A DNA stretch of 36,559 nt, taken from the NCBI GenBank assembly GCA_002551355.1, contig NTHE01000072.1, positions 393 through 36,951 on the forward strand. The letters run 5' to 3'. This stretch comes from Streptomyces sp. man185. Lineage in GTDB: Bacteria > Actinomycetota > Actinomycetes > Streptomycetales > Streptomycetaceae. This document shows, piece by piece, positions 20,953 to 28,883 of this stretch; within the stretch, counting starts at the first letter, position 1, and every line of letters begins with the position of its first letter. The translations under genes and the position numbers were made by a program. Under the pieces are notes generated by a model, which was not told where the DNA came from, made no database searches, and worked only from the letters and a program-made list of their open reading frames with translations.

Positions 20953-23241
20953 CTATTCTCCGTTGTCGGTGTTGGTGACGGTGCCGTCCTTGATGAACCG
21001 GGCGAAGTTCAGCTGCGGTGCGTCGAACTGCTCGCGCACGCCTTCGCCCCAGAGCACGGTCTGGGTGCCTTCGTGCTTGACCAGGCCGGGGTTGATGCCG
21101 AGCTTGAACCCGCCGGGCAGTGGCTTGCCGTCCCGGTAGGGCAGGACGTCCAGTGGTGAGGGGCCGTCGGCGGCGTAGACGACGCAGTCGGAGAGGACCG
21201 CGATCGGGTACTGGCCGGTGAAGGCGGCGTGCTTGACGATCTTGCGGTGCAGGTTGATGCGGGTGCGGGAGATGACCGCCGCCCGGATATCGGGCCGCCA
21301 TGTAGGGCGTTCCAGGGCCCGCCACCGCTCGCCGGGCCGCCAGCCCTCGCCGCGGGGGCGTTCGCGGAGCTTGCCCAGACCGCCCTTCACCGTCGCCTTG
21401 ATCGCGGCGACGACGATGCCCAGCTCCGGGTCGCGGTCCTTGTAGCCGTCCATCGCCGTCAGGAAGTCCTCGGGTGGCAGGTCGGTGGTGACGCCGAGGT
21501 CGGCCATGGTGGCGAGGTAGGCGTCGCGCAGCCTCTGGTACCAGCCGTCCAGGTAGCGGCCGTTGTCGTACCGGAGGTACGCCTCGGTCGGGGTGACGTC
21601 GTAGCCGAGCTCCGCCGCGTACGCGACGGTCGGCGTCGCGTACCAGGCCGGGCCGGTCGGCCGGTCGCCCTTCGGCGTGAACGGGGAGGGCAGCAGGCTG
21701 CCGTCCAGCTCCACCCACTTCTTGCCCACCTTCACATGGGACAGGTCGACGTGGGAGAGGTCGACCAGCCACGAGCCGGGCAGCTTCGGGTCGAACACCG
21801 GGTTCATAACGTGGGTCGGTTCGCCGAGGCCGACGGTCAGCCCGTTCGCACCGGCGCCGAAGGCCATGTTCACGTCCAAGCCGACCAAGAAGCGCAGGGT
21901 GCACTCCTCGTCGGTCATCGGCCGGGCCCAGTCGTAGGCCTCCTCGAACAGCTTCTCCGACGGACCGCGGACGTGGAAGCGCGGCAGGTTCAGCGCGTTG
22001 AGGACCGGGTGTCCGTCGGGGGCCTCGGGGGGTGCGCAGTCCACCGGGTCGCTGCCGAGCGACCCGGTGGTCTTGGTGTCGGCCTGCCGCAGGGCGCCGG
22101 TCTCCTCGTCCCGTACGGCGTGGGTCGGCGGGTGCAGCGCGGTCATCAGCTCCAGACCCGTCACCGCGGTGGAACCGCGCGGCGTCATCACCCGGGTCGC
22201 GAAGGTGCCCAGGACGCGGGCGAGCTCCGCCGGCGGCAGCTGCGTGGCGTTGCCCCAGAACCGGGGGTCCAGCGCGTTCCAGGACGGGATGCACAGCTGG
22301 ACGCACTGGCGCTCCGAGCCCTTGGCCGGGCGGTAGATCCTCGCCCACGGCCCGAAGCCCCTCTTCGTGAGCTTCCAGTCGGCGCGGGTCAGCTGCTTGA
22401 TGACCTTGTGGTTCTCCGGGATCCGCCCGGCGTCCCTCTCCTGTGCCGTGAGCGTGACGGGGAGGCCGTAGCGCTCCAGGGCGGCCTGAGTGAGGACGAG
22501 CAGCGGGTCGGCCGGCCTTCCCGGGCCGGACAGCTTCGGCTGCCCAAGCTTCGCCTCTGCCAAGGTCCACTCCACCAGCGACGACAGCGACTTGGCGGGG
22601 ACGTCCAGGACGAGGCCGCCGACGCCGAACGCCACCACCTTGCCGTCCTCGACGTCGACCACCGCGAGCGGCCCGTTCTCGAACCGCGGATCGGCGCCGC
22701 CCGCCGGGCTGTTGGTCGGGGCCGCCTTCCGCGCACCGGGGGGACGCGACGACGACGTCGAGCTCCTGGTGGTGCTCCCCGGGCGAAACACGGCGGCCGG
22801 AGCAGCAGCGACGGGAGCCGGAGCGGTGACGGGGGCGGGGGTCTGGGTGTTCTCGGTTTCGGTCATGTCCGCAGCCTCGGACGCCGGGCCTGTGGACAGC
22901 GGTCGGGTTTCCGACGGATCGGGAACGCCGGTGAGAGTGGCGGGCACCGGGACTTCCGGGGCAGGCACGGTCTCAGCGGCCGGAACCGGGGCCGGGGCGG
23001 CGACGGGGTAGAGCTCCGCGAGCTTGTCCAGCAGCCGGGCGTACGCGTCGCGCTCCGGGGGCCGGGGCTCGGTCTTCCCCGACTCCCACCCGGACACCGT
23101 GGCCCGGCGCACCTTCAACGTGCCGGCGACCTCGTCGATCGTCAGCCCGTGCGCGGAGCGCAGCCGCTTGCGTTCTGCCGGGGGCGGCAAGGCGGCGCGG
23201 GACGCGACCAGGGCGTCGACCGCATCGAACAACTCGGACAT
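20953..23241 (-). CDS. tap: Telomere-associated protein Tap, 762 aa
   Basis: Tap binds telomeric 3' overhangs and recruits Tpg to the ends. The N-terminal XRE HTH (residues about 20-65) has LRSAHGLTIDEVAGTLKVRR, then ATVSGWESGKTEP. A Pro/Ala-rich linker follows to about residue 170, then the conserved Tap body: GPLAVVDVEDGKVVAFGVGG, RFWGNATQLPPAELARVLGT, FLVGLDVNMAFGAGANGL, FLTAMDGYKDRDPELGIVVA, RPTWRPDIRAAVISRTRINL, TGQYPIAVLSDCVVYAADGP. GGAGGTG precedes ATG 23241. It is intact. Its promoter region contains four CGTACGA boxes, likely autoregulatory. A decayed second tap copy lies at 27200-27570. Confidence 0.92.
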   Translation of the reverse strand: MSELFDAVDALVASRAALPPPAERKRLRSAHGLTIDEVAGTLKVRRATVSGWESGKTEPRPPERDAYARLLDKLAELYPVAAPAPVPAAETVPAPEVPVPATLTGVPDPSETRPLSTGPASEAADMTETENTQTPAPVTAPAPVAAAPAAVFRPGSTTRSSTSSSRPPGARKAAPTNSPAGGADPRFENGPLAVVDVEDGKVVAFGVGGLVLDVPAKSLSSLVEWTLAEAKLGQPKLSGPGRPADPLLVLTQAALERYGLPVTLTAQERDAGRIPENHKVIKQLTRADWKLTKRGFGPWARIYRPAKGSERQCVQLCIPSWNALDPRFWGNATQLPPAELARVLGTFATRVMTPRGSTAVTGLELMTALHPPTHAVRDEETGALRQADTKTTGSLGSDPVDCAPPEAPDGHPVLNALNLPRFHVRGPSEKLFEEAYDWARPMTDEECTLRFLVGLDVNMAFGAGANGLTVGLGEPTHVMNPVFDPKLPGSWLVDLSHVDLSHVKVGKKWVELDGSLLPSPFTPKGDRPTGPAWYATPTVAYAAELGYDVTPTEAYLRYDNGRYLDGWYQRLRDAYLATMADLGVTTDLPPEDFLTAMDGYKDRDPELGIVVAAIKATVKGGLGKLRERPRGEGWRPGERWRALERPTWRPDIRAAVISRTRINLHRKIVKHAAFTGQYPIAVLSDCVVYAADGPSPLDVLPYRDGKPLPGGFKLGINPGLVKHEGTQTVLWGEGVREQFDAPQLNFARFIKDGTVTNTDNGE

Positions 23242-23276
23242 GGAACACCTCCTGACCGTCAGCCTACCCCAACGAG

Positions 23277-23328
23277 CGTACGAAATGCCAACTTATCCCG
23301 TACGAATGCCGTACGAATCGCGTACGAG
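23277..23328. promoter_or_regulatory. Four CGTACGA boxes in the tap promoter region
   Basis: CGTACGAA at 23277, 23299 and 23310 and CGTACGAG at 23321. Spacings are 22, 11 and 11 bp, about two, one and one helical turns, so all boxes face the same side of the DNA. Each has the palindromic core CGTACG. They lie 36-88 bp upstream of the tap start, between tap and the divergent 330-aa gene, as expected for a cooperative operator, perhaps for Tap's own HTH domain. Confidence 0.65.
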
Positions 23329-23446
23329 TTTCTCTCGAAAGGTGGTGACACGGTCCTGGCCAGGGGAAGGCTGGAAATCGGCGCGTCACATGGAGTGCTT
23401 ATGGGGAGATACGGCCGGTCGCAGCTCTGAGTGACCAGGGGGTTAC

Positions 23447-24439
23447 GTGAAGTGGAACAACGCGTTCGACCGCGCGATGGTGGAACTGAAGGCGATACGG
23501 ACCCTGCTGGCACCAGTCAGCCGCCTCGATCGCCTGGATGACCCGACGGTCGGGCTGACCGCGCTGCACGGCGAACTCACCCAGACCCGCCTGAAGATCC
23601 TGGAGACGATCCAGGGAGGCATCACCGGCCTGCGCGAGGAAAACCGGGAGGTCCGCCGCCGCCAGGACCGGATGATCAGCGACCTCAACGAAACCCGAGG
23701 CGAACTCCGCCAGCTCCTCGAACTCGCCGACACCCTCCGCCCCCTCGCGGAACTCCAGAAGCCGACCGAGGAGCCCGGCGACGGCACCGGCCCCTACCCG
23801 CCCACCGAGCCGGCACCCGACCCGGATCCGGCAACCGGCACGACCGCGCCCACGGCGGCGCAGCCGCCCGCCTCACCCGACACCGACTCCCAGGGGGGAA
23901 CCATGGACGACAACGGGCGCCAGGCGCAGCCCGAACCCGACTTCGAGCGCCGGGGGCAGGACGACATGCTCAAGCAGAGGATCGAGGCCGCCTACCAGGG
24001 CAACAGCACCCCCACGGCCCCGGCCCCGTCGGCTTCCTCCACATCGTCGGGCGGCGGCCAGGAGGAGGACCCGCGGGTCACCCACGGGGTCCTGCTGCTG
24101 AAGGCGGCGGGGGTGGCCTCCGTGGACCTGGTCGCACACCGCGACACCTGGGAGTGGCTCACCGCCCTGGCCGTCGACCACGACCACTTCCGCACCCCGC
24201 CCTCGGTCGAGGACGTCAAGGAAGGACGCGTCCAGACCGTCCTGTCCGGCCGCTCCCTCATCGGCCTGCTCATCAAACTGTGGGACACCCGCTCGACCGC
24301 GACCCCGCTGGAGGCGGACTGGGCCCTGGCCACGACCGCCTACAACCGCATCGCCGCAGACCTCACCACGGTCAACGGCGAAGGCCAGACCCTCCGCATC
24401 GTCCTCGACGACGGACTCCCCCACACCGACACCGACTGA
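23447..24439 (+). CDS. Coiled-coil protein divergent from tap, 330 aa
   Basis: GTG 23447 follows AGGGGG. The first about 105 residues are helical with heptads (HGELTQTRLKILETIQGG, REENREVRRRQDRMISDLNE, GELRQLLELADTLRPL), a probable coiled coil. A long Pro/Glu/Thr-rich linker (about 110-210) follows, then a folded C-terminal domain: THGVLLLKAAGVASVDLVAH, RDTWEWLTALAVDHDHFRTP, and GRSLIGLLIKLWDTRSTATP. I recognise no family. Location beside tap suggests a role in replicon maintenance, but this is only positional inference. A strong terminator follows at 24507. Confidence 0.75.
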   Translation: MKWNNAFDRAMVELKAIRTLLAPVSRLDRLDDPTVGLTALHGELTQTRLKILETIQGGITGLREENREVRRRQDRMISDLNETRGELRQLLELADTLRPLAELQKPTEEPGDGTGPYPPTEPAPDPDPATGTTAPTAAQPPASPDTDSQGGTMDDNGRQAQPEPDFERRGQDDMLKQRIEAAYQGNSTPTAPAPSASSTSSGGGQEEDPRVTHGVLLLKAAGVASVDLVAHRDTWEWLTALAVDHDHFRTPPSVEDVKEGRVQTVLSGRSLIGLLIKLWDTRSTATPLEADWALATTAYNRIAADLTTVNGEGQTLRIVLDDGLPHTDTD

Positions 24440-24506
24440 ACCGCTGCACGCCGGTCGGCAGCCGTCCGTACCCGGAGTCGGCGGTGACCAGCTGGCCGTG
24501 GCACAA

Positions 24507-24544
24507 CCGGAGGGCCCTGACCGATCAAGGTGAGGGCCCTCCGG
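24507..24544 (+). terminator. Intrinsic terminator after the 330-aa gene
   Basis: A perfect 12-bp stem, CCGGAGGGCCCT (24507-24518) with AGGGCCCTCCGG (24533-24544), and a 14-nt loop, 68 bp beyond the stop codon. Confidence 0.7.
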
Positions 24545-24643
24545 GCGTTCAGAGTATGGGGGCGAAGCCCCAGCCGGGGTCCGGCTCCTGACGATGCGCG
24601 GGGAAAGCTGAACCACATGGATGGCCGCTGCGTCGGAGATGGC

Positions 24644-24946
24644 ATGGAGCGCATCGACGAGCAACACCTCGCGGAATCGGGCCTGGTGGTGTTCCACGTC
24701 ACCGCGGCCAACGAGGGAACCGCTCTGCAGGTGATGGGAGCCCTTGAGCGGCTGAGGGCAGCTTCTGGTACGGCCACTCTGCGGCGTACGCCAGGCGCCC
24801 CCGGGATCCAGGCTCGGGTGTATGCCGACACCCGGCGATCCGGCGCCGCGCAGCAGTTCCGAACAGGTTGTCAGCAAAAACTTTCGAGCAACAAAACGAC
24901 GCCTCAGATAACACACTCACAAGAGTGGGGAGCATGCGACAAATAA
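24644..24946 (+). CDS. DUF6207-type protein with replaced C-terminus, 100 aa
   Basis: ERIDEQHLAESGLVVFHVTA, ANEGTALQVMGALERLRAAS and ARVYADTRRSGAA match the DUF6207 pattern of short Streptomyces proteins (VxDVTAADExTAxxxM...RVYADTRR). I place the start at ATG 24644 because family members begin (M)xxInEQH; upstream ATGs have no better support. The last about 25 residues (TGCQQKLSSNKTTPQITHSQ ...) come from AT-rich DNA and differ from the family, showing that foreign DNA joined this gene at about 24870. It overlaps the following gene by 13 bases in another frame. Confidence 0.6.
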   Translation: MERIDEQHLAESGLVVFHVTAANEGTALQVMGALERLRAASGTATLRRTPGAPGIQARVYADTRRSGAAQQFRTGCQQKLSSNKTTPQITHSQEWGACDK

Positions 24947-25323
24947 TCGAAAATGATCGAATCATTCAAGTTTCTGATGACCCCGAAAATATCATATCAG
25001 AATTTCTTGGATACGCCCTATCGCTCAAGGCATTCAACCTATTCTTTGACGAAATGCTTGAAAATTTCAAAACGGGAGGTAAGGGGATTGCGGTACCCGA
25101 TCTTTTTTCCGCCTGGGAGTGCAACGAAGAAAGTCGCAGCGAAATGGAGGTCACGATATGGCCGCTGCATTTCATCCCGCGTACAGTGGGCGAAAAATCA
25201 ATTGGCGAAGATGTATGGATTCTATACAGGTACAACTTCGGCACCCGACTGGAGGCCTCGACCATGATCCACGGAAAAGAGTTGAGGAATCTAATTAAAA
25301 TAGCATTCGAGATCCGCTCCTAA
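24934..25323 (+). CDS. Unknown protein of the AT-rich island, 129 aa
   Basis: ATG 24934 has GTGGGGAG just upstream. The protein (MRQIIENDRIIQVSDDPENI, SEFLGYALSLKAFNLFFDEM, GIAVPDLFSAWECNEESRSE, EVTIWPLHFIPRT, WILYRYNFGTRLEASTMIHG) is soluble, mixed alpha/beta and acidic. Codon use is far more AT-rich than in the flanks. It recalls small immunity or antitoxin-like proteins in size and charge, but I cannot place it in a family. It lies 149 bp ahead of the nuclease gene in the same orientation and probably moved with it. Confidence 0.65.
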   Translation: MRQIIENDRIIQVSDDPENIISEFLGYALSLKAFNLFFDEMLENFKTGGKGIAVPDLFSAWECNEESRSEMEVTIWPLHFIPRTVGEKSIGEDVWILYRYNFGTRLEASTMIHGKELRNLIKIAFEIRS

Positions 25324-25472
25324 GGTCTTCAGTAAAATTAAAGTATCCGCTATTTCGAGAATTCCTTGCGTAGCCCGGGTTGCACGGGTCGCAGAGCGTT
25401 CGAACCTAGCGAGCTCCAATTCAGATAGGACCGGTTCCGGATGCGCAGGTATCGCATCTGACAGGAGAACTG

Positions 25473-26465
25473 ATGAGACGCCGAGCGTTCGAAAATCAAT
25501 CTGAGAAACGCACGCGCAGAATAATGGAAATCGCAACGAAGGATACGATCTATTGGGTGAACGCAAAGACTCGGCTAGAGGACGTAGTTAGCCCAACGAG
25601 TGAAGATTCATCTGCGGAGCGAAGATTCATTCGTGATGCGCATTTTGACTACACACTCCACAAGGAGAGTTCAAACGAGGTGATCTGGGCCTTCGAGTTT
25701 GATGGCCCCGGCCATAGGTCCGACCCGGATGCAATCCGGCGGGACATAGTCAAGAATCGCATTTGCTCCAAAGCGGGAATCCCTCTTCTCCGCATCGAAG
25801 ATGAGCTACTTGATGCCATCGACGGAACATCTCTGCTGGAGTGGCTGATTCGCCGCTGGATGGTTTACGAGAAGATCATACCCCGAATGAACCGGGAACG
25901 TGAGAAACAAATTGCATCCATGCCCGAGGAGGAATGGGCAGGACTTAGAATCTTGGAAGATATTTTCACGCTCCCTCCTGAACTCGACACCGAATCCCTA
26001 TTCGACCTTGACCATCCGTATCCGCCCCTCCCGAAGATCTCGGCCCGGCTGATGAAGCTGTACGGAATCAGAGAAGAGTTGTCACTGGAGCTCAACCCGA
26101 AATGGAGGGGGTTCGATGGAAAGGCTCAATGGAACCTCTCCACCAACGGGGGACCACTTCCGGATCTGAGTAACCACGGCCTTTATTGTCGAACCTTCTG
26201 CGAGGTAAAGTTGCGCAGGGCGGAAGATGACTGGAATGCTCGTCCGGTATTTTCCACGACCAGCGATTACCTGGCAAGAGTCGGCTATCCCGTATTTGCT
26301 GGCCAACACGGTCTCCTGGACAAGGAGCCTGGCGCGGATTACCTTGCGCCAAGCGGACCCCCTTATGGCGGGTCTCTCTGGGCGGCCGGTTCCACGATTA
26401 GTTGGTACCGGGCGTTGAAGCAGGTAGAGACATGGGCTGCGCGGAACCTCCCAACCCTTCGGTAA
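25473..26465 (+). CDS. PD-(D/E)XK-type nuclease (DUF2726/Vsr-like), 330 aa
   Basis: Residues about 60-125 show a restriction-endonuclease-like core. FDYTLHK carries an Asp on the first strand, VIWAFEFDGPGHRSDPDAIR has the E-x-D plus GxxH-type loop, and RRDIVKNRICSKAGIPLLRI gives the basic helix and last strand seen in DUF2726/DUF559/Vsr relatives. The long C-terminal part (SARLMKLYGIREELSLELNP ... TTSDYLARVGYPVFAG) has no domain I recognise. AGGAGA lies six bases before ATG 25473. Base composition is strikingly AT-richer than the flanks, pointing to recent transfer. Nuclease assignment is by motif pattern; a phage-defence role is inference. Confidence 0.65.
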   Translation: MRRRAFENQSEKRTRRIMEIATKDTIYWVNAKTRLEDVVSPTSEDSSAERRFIRDAHFDYTLHKESSNEVIWAFEFDGPGHRSDPDAIRRDIVKNRICSKAGIPLLRIEDELLDAIDGTSLLEWLIRRWMVYEKIIPRMNREREKQIASMPEEEWAGLRILEDIFTLPPELDTESLFDLDHPYPPLPKISARLMKLYGIREELSLELNPKWRGFDGKAQWNLSTNGGPLPDLSNHGLYCRTFCEVKLRRAEDDWNARPVFSTTSDYLARVGYPVFAGQHGLLDKEPGADYLAPSGPPYGGSLWAAGSTISWYRALKQVETWAARNLPTLR

Positions 26466-26757
26466 TGGAGGGCAGCACCAGTCGACCAGCCTTCCGCACC
26501 AAAGCAGAGACAGGTGGCGGGAGGCCGTTGGGCAAAGCCCTCCCCTTGGGTTTCATATCGTTGGTGGACGGGGTTGTGAGGGCAGGATACGGACGACGGG
26601 GTCGGGGTTGGTCATGCCGCGAGGCTACCTGCGAGAGCGTTGTTCGAGGATCCGGCTCAACTGACTGGACGCGTTAGACACGTGAGGTGTCTATGTCTTG
26701 GGCCAAGGCCGGAGGCCAATAGGTTCGGGTGGTCGAGGGTGGGGCCGAGCTGTAGGG
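26466..26757. other. Right edge of the AT-rich island, no gene
   Basis: Composition returns to high GC here. No frame has a ribosome binding site and coding character. The only clear signal is the palindrome at 26675-26693. Confidence 0.5.
26675..26693. promoter_or_regulatory. Operator-like palindrome
   Basis: TAGACAC-GTGAG-GTGTCTA is a perfect 7-bp inverted repeat with a 5-bp spacer, 71 bp upstream of the 77-aa gene at 26764. The ACAC/GTGT arms resemble GntR-type operators of Streptomyces plasmids; that comparison is inference. Confidence 0.5.
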
Positions 26758-26763
26758 ATGGGC

Positions 26764-26997
26764 ATGGGCGATAGTCGGATCACGATCGAGCTCACGGCTG
26801 ATGACGCGCTGGTGCTGTCGCATTGGCTTCAGAGGCTCCAGATGACGGACCTCAGTCGTGTTGTCGACGATCCGGCGGTCTGGGCGCCGATTCATCGGAT
26901 CGCCGGGACGTTGGACAAGGCGCTGCCCGAGCTGTTCGCGCCTGATTACGACCGGCGGCTTGAGGCGGCTCGTCAGCGGTTGCGGCCGGAGGACTGA
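26764..26997 (+). CDS. Conserved small Streptomyces protein, 77 aa
   Basis: The sequence begins MGDSRITIELTADDALVLSH, continues WLQRLQMTDLSRVVDDPAVW, and ends in a basic helix (RRLEAARQRLRPED). Composition and length fit small conserved proteins of Streptomyces genomes, but no function is known to me. ATG 26764 is preceded by AGGGA at a good distance; ATG 26758 has almost no room for a ribosome binding site. The operator-like palindrome at 26675 may control it. Confidence 0.6.
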   Translation: MGDSRITIELTADDALVLSHWLQRLQMTDLSRVVDDPAVWAPIHRIAGTLDKALPELFAPDYDRRLEAARQRLRPED

Positions 26998-27015
26998 CGG
27001 ATCGGTTTGACCTCT

Positions 27016-27195
27016 TCATCTGGCGGTTGAGGGTTGAGGCTCGTAGAAGGTTCCGTCGCGGAGCATCGCGAAGAGGACGTCGGCCCGGCGTCGGGCGAGG
27101 CAGAACAATGCCTGGGTGTGGTGCTTGCCCTGGCTGACCTTCTTGTCGTAGTAGGCCCGGGAAGCCAGGTCTCCCAGGGCTGCGAACGCGGTAAG
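27016..27195 (-). pseudogene. IS110-family transposase C-terminal fragment
   Basis: The minus strand encodes FAALGDLASRAYYDKKVSQG, KHHTQALFCLARRRADVLFA and MLRDGTFYEPQPS before a stop. This is the typical C-terminus of Streptomyces IS110 transposases (AYYDxK...GKxHxxAxxCLARRRxDVLxAMLR). It joins directly to tap-like sequence at about 27196; the catalytic DEDD part is missing. Confidence 0.75.
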
Positions 27196-27570
27196 GGAGG
27201 AAATCGAGCGGGCTGGCGCTGGGGGCCGGGTAGATGACGCAGTCGGACAGCACGGCCAGCGGGTACATGCCGGTCATCTTTGCCATGTTCGCGCGCTTGC
27301 GGTGCATGTTGACCCGCGCACTGGAGACGACGGCGGACCGGATGTCGGGGCGCCAGGTCGGGCGCATCATGGCCGGCCACGGCTCGCCGTCCTTGTGGCT
27401 CCTGCCCTGCGGGTTCTCGAACAGCTTCCCGATGCCGCCCTTGATGGCGCCTTGATCGCGGCGAGCACGGCGGTCAAGTACCGGGTCGACGTCCTTGTGC
27501 CGCTCCATCGCCGCGAGGAACTGGGCGTGCCGGCCGCAGCGCCCGGCCGTCACCTCGGTGCACCTCAGCG
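27196..27570 (-). pseudogene. tap: Second tap remnant
   Basis: The minus strand encodes FLAAMERHKDVDPVL, AIKGGIGKLFENPQGRS, MMRPTWRPDIRSAVVSSARV and MYPLAVLSDCVIYPAPSASP, then LDFLPYR. These correspond in order to residues near the C-terminus of the intact Tap at 20953-23241, but the sequence is clearly divergent, so this is a distinct tap lineage and not a fresh duplication. It has an internal frameshift (around 27450-27490), no N-terminal half and no C-terminus. Confidence 0.85.
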
Positions 27571-27645
27571 GCGGCCGTGCCCACGCGACGCCCCAGTGCG
27601 GCGGCCTGAACGGCCCGGCAGGCCGCTCCAGAGTGGTCAGTCGAG

Positions 27646-27807
27646 TCAATCGCCAGAGGGACGCAACGTTAGAGCGCGGGGCACGCCGATCTCACTACAT
27701 ATGACGGCGACGGCGAGGCCGCCGATAGCGATCAGGGGACCGGTGGCAACGAGCCCGGCGGAGAGCTCGCCGCCGTTGCCGATGGGCAGGAGCATCTGAC
27801 CGAGCAC
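27646..27807 (-). CDS. Possible small membrane protein, 53 aa
   Basis: A GTG at 27807 opens a frame reading VLGQMLLPIGNGGELSAGLV, ATGPLIAIGGLAVAVICSEI before stopping at 27646. It contains one convincing hydrophobic segment. No ribosome binding site is evident, and it lies between the tap remnant and the helix-turn-helix operon. It may be the end of a lost transporter gene or a real small protein. Confidence 0.3.
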   Translation of the reverse strand: MLGQMLLPIGNGGELSAGLVATGPLIAIGGLAVAVICSEIGVPRALTLRPSGD

Positions 27808-27852
27808 GTAGGTGCGCCGCCGGCGCCGAAGCTGGTCGGCAGGGGCACGGTT

Positions 27853-28317
27853 CTACAGTGGGCGGGGTCTGTTGCTGTTGATGAGAGACCAATCCGTCAC
27901 GAGCTCAAGGACAGCACGCACGGGCAGGTCCTTTGCCTTCACCAAGGCCCCCGTTTTGGCGTAGTGCAGCCGGACCTCCCCCGCAGCGCCGAGGTGGTGC
28001 AGGGCGTCGCGGAGGTCCGCTGCGTTGCTGTCGGTGGCCTGCTCCAACTGTCGCAGGGACGTGTGGGTGGCCCCGCCGGAATGTTCCCACCCGCGTGCAC
28101 AGTGCAGAAGAAGGGCCTCCATGGCCGGGGGGTCGGTGACTGGCCGGCCGAGCTGCTCGCGCTCGAGACGGCGGAGCATGAACTCGACCTGCTGCGGCAG
28201 CCGACCCAGGGCCCGATCACGGTCACGCCGGGTGCGGGCGGCGTCGAGAACTCGACGGGCGTTGGCGATGGCCACCTCGCGAGGGATGACGTCATGCCCC
28301 CAGGACTTCTTCGTCAC
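27853..28317 (-). CDS. Winged-helix-like plasmid protein, 154 aa
   Basis: GTG 28317 overlaps the stop of the upstream 78-aa gene (GTGA) and has GGAG nearby, giving the N-terminus VVTKKSWGHDVIPREVAIAN. The protein is helical: ARRVLDAARTRRDRDRALGR, LPQQVEFMLRRLEREQLGRP. The second half has a winged-helix layout: THTSLRQLEQATDSNAADLR, DALHHLGAAGEVRLHYAKTG. I recognise no named family. Probably a DNA-binding accessory protein, by fold only. Confidence 0.65.
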   Translation of the reverse strand: MTKKSWGHDVIPREVAIANARRVLDAARTRRDRDRALGRLPQQVEFMLRRLEREQLGRPVTDPPAMEALLLHCARGWEHSGGATHTSLRQLEQATDSNAADLRDALHHLGAAGEVRLHYAKTGALVKAKDLPVRAVLELVTDWSLINSNRPRPL

Positions 28318-28550
28318 GACGGGGACTCCTCGTGAAAACCGTGCATCACGTAGACGGGCTCGCCCGGACGGCGCATCGGCCGTGCCATCGCACCGGTGGA
28401 ACGAACCACCATACCGAGGTCCGTTCCACCCGGCGCCGCTCCTGCCACGTTGTACGTCGGGCGAGTACCCGCCGCACCAGCAGGAAACGGATGAGGTCGA
28501 TGCCGGATATCGTCCGTTCCGCCTCGCCCGGGGATGTTCGGGTCGGTCAT
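28314..28550 (-). CDS. Hypothetical protein, 78 aa, coupled to the winged-helix gene
   Basis: ATG 28550 has GGGAG just upstream and the frame stops at 28314, overlapping the next GTG by GTGA. The protein is Pro/Gly/Arg-rich (MTDPNIPGRGGTDDIRHRPH, GMVVRSTGAMARPMRRPGEP) with no recognisable domain and is probably partly disordered. The stop-start overlap and ribosome binding site are the main reasons for calling it. Confidence 0.5.
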   Translation of the reverse strand: MTDPNIPGRGGTDDIRHRPHPFPAGAAGTRPTYNVAGAAPGGTDLGMVVRSTGAMARPMRRPGEPVYVMHGFHEESPS

Positions 28551-28734
28551 GCTCCCGAGTCTGGCGACCACCACACAACCACGACGGCCATCCGGCCTGA
28601 GACCACTGGAACGAGCGTCAGGCCCCTCACCGATATTGACGCCCGACCGCCAGACCGGGTTGCCGAGGCCGACCAAACTGGAGTCTGAGGCGGGCCCTCA
28701 ACGCCGTGCACGGTGGTGACCCTTTGCCAGGCGG

Positions 28735-28857
28735 TCAGGCTGCCCTCTCTAGGGCTTTTTGGTAAATGTCGCGGAGCCGGCCGCCCACATCGCACCGGCC
28801 GAGGCGGCTGCAGTCGGCGCAGTCCGTGGTGTGGATCAGGTAGTCCCGGTAGGCCAT
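28735..28857 (-). CDS. Small cysteine-containing protein, 40 aa or longer
   Basis: The frame ends AYRDYLIHTTDCADCSRLGR, CDVGGRLRDIYQKALERAA with a CxxC ... C pattern found in small Streptomyces proteins of unknown function. ATG 28857 is the nearest start; the frame extends upstream through WWSWRLRGIACLTPVVEQAH without a clear start, so the N-terminus is uncertain. Confidence 0.45.
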   Translation of the reverse strand: MAYRDYLIHTTDCADCSRLGRCDVGGRLRDIYQKALERAA

Positions 28858-28883
28858 CTCATGGGCCTGCTCTACAACAGGAG

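Noticed and set aside
21229..23430. 733-aa plus-strand open frame opposite tap
   Set aside because: Antisense shadow of tap with repetitive R/G/V composition and no ribosome binding site.
25370..25420. tRNA-like GTTCGAACC near the nuclease gene
   Set aside because: Only a T-loop-like word is present; no acceptor, D or anticodon stems could be drawn, so no tRNA or attachment site is called.
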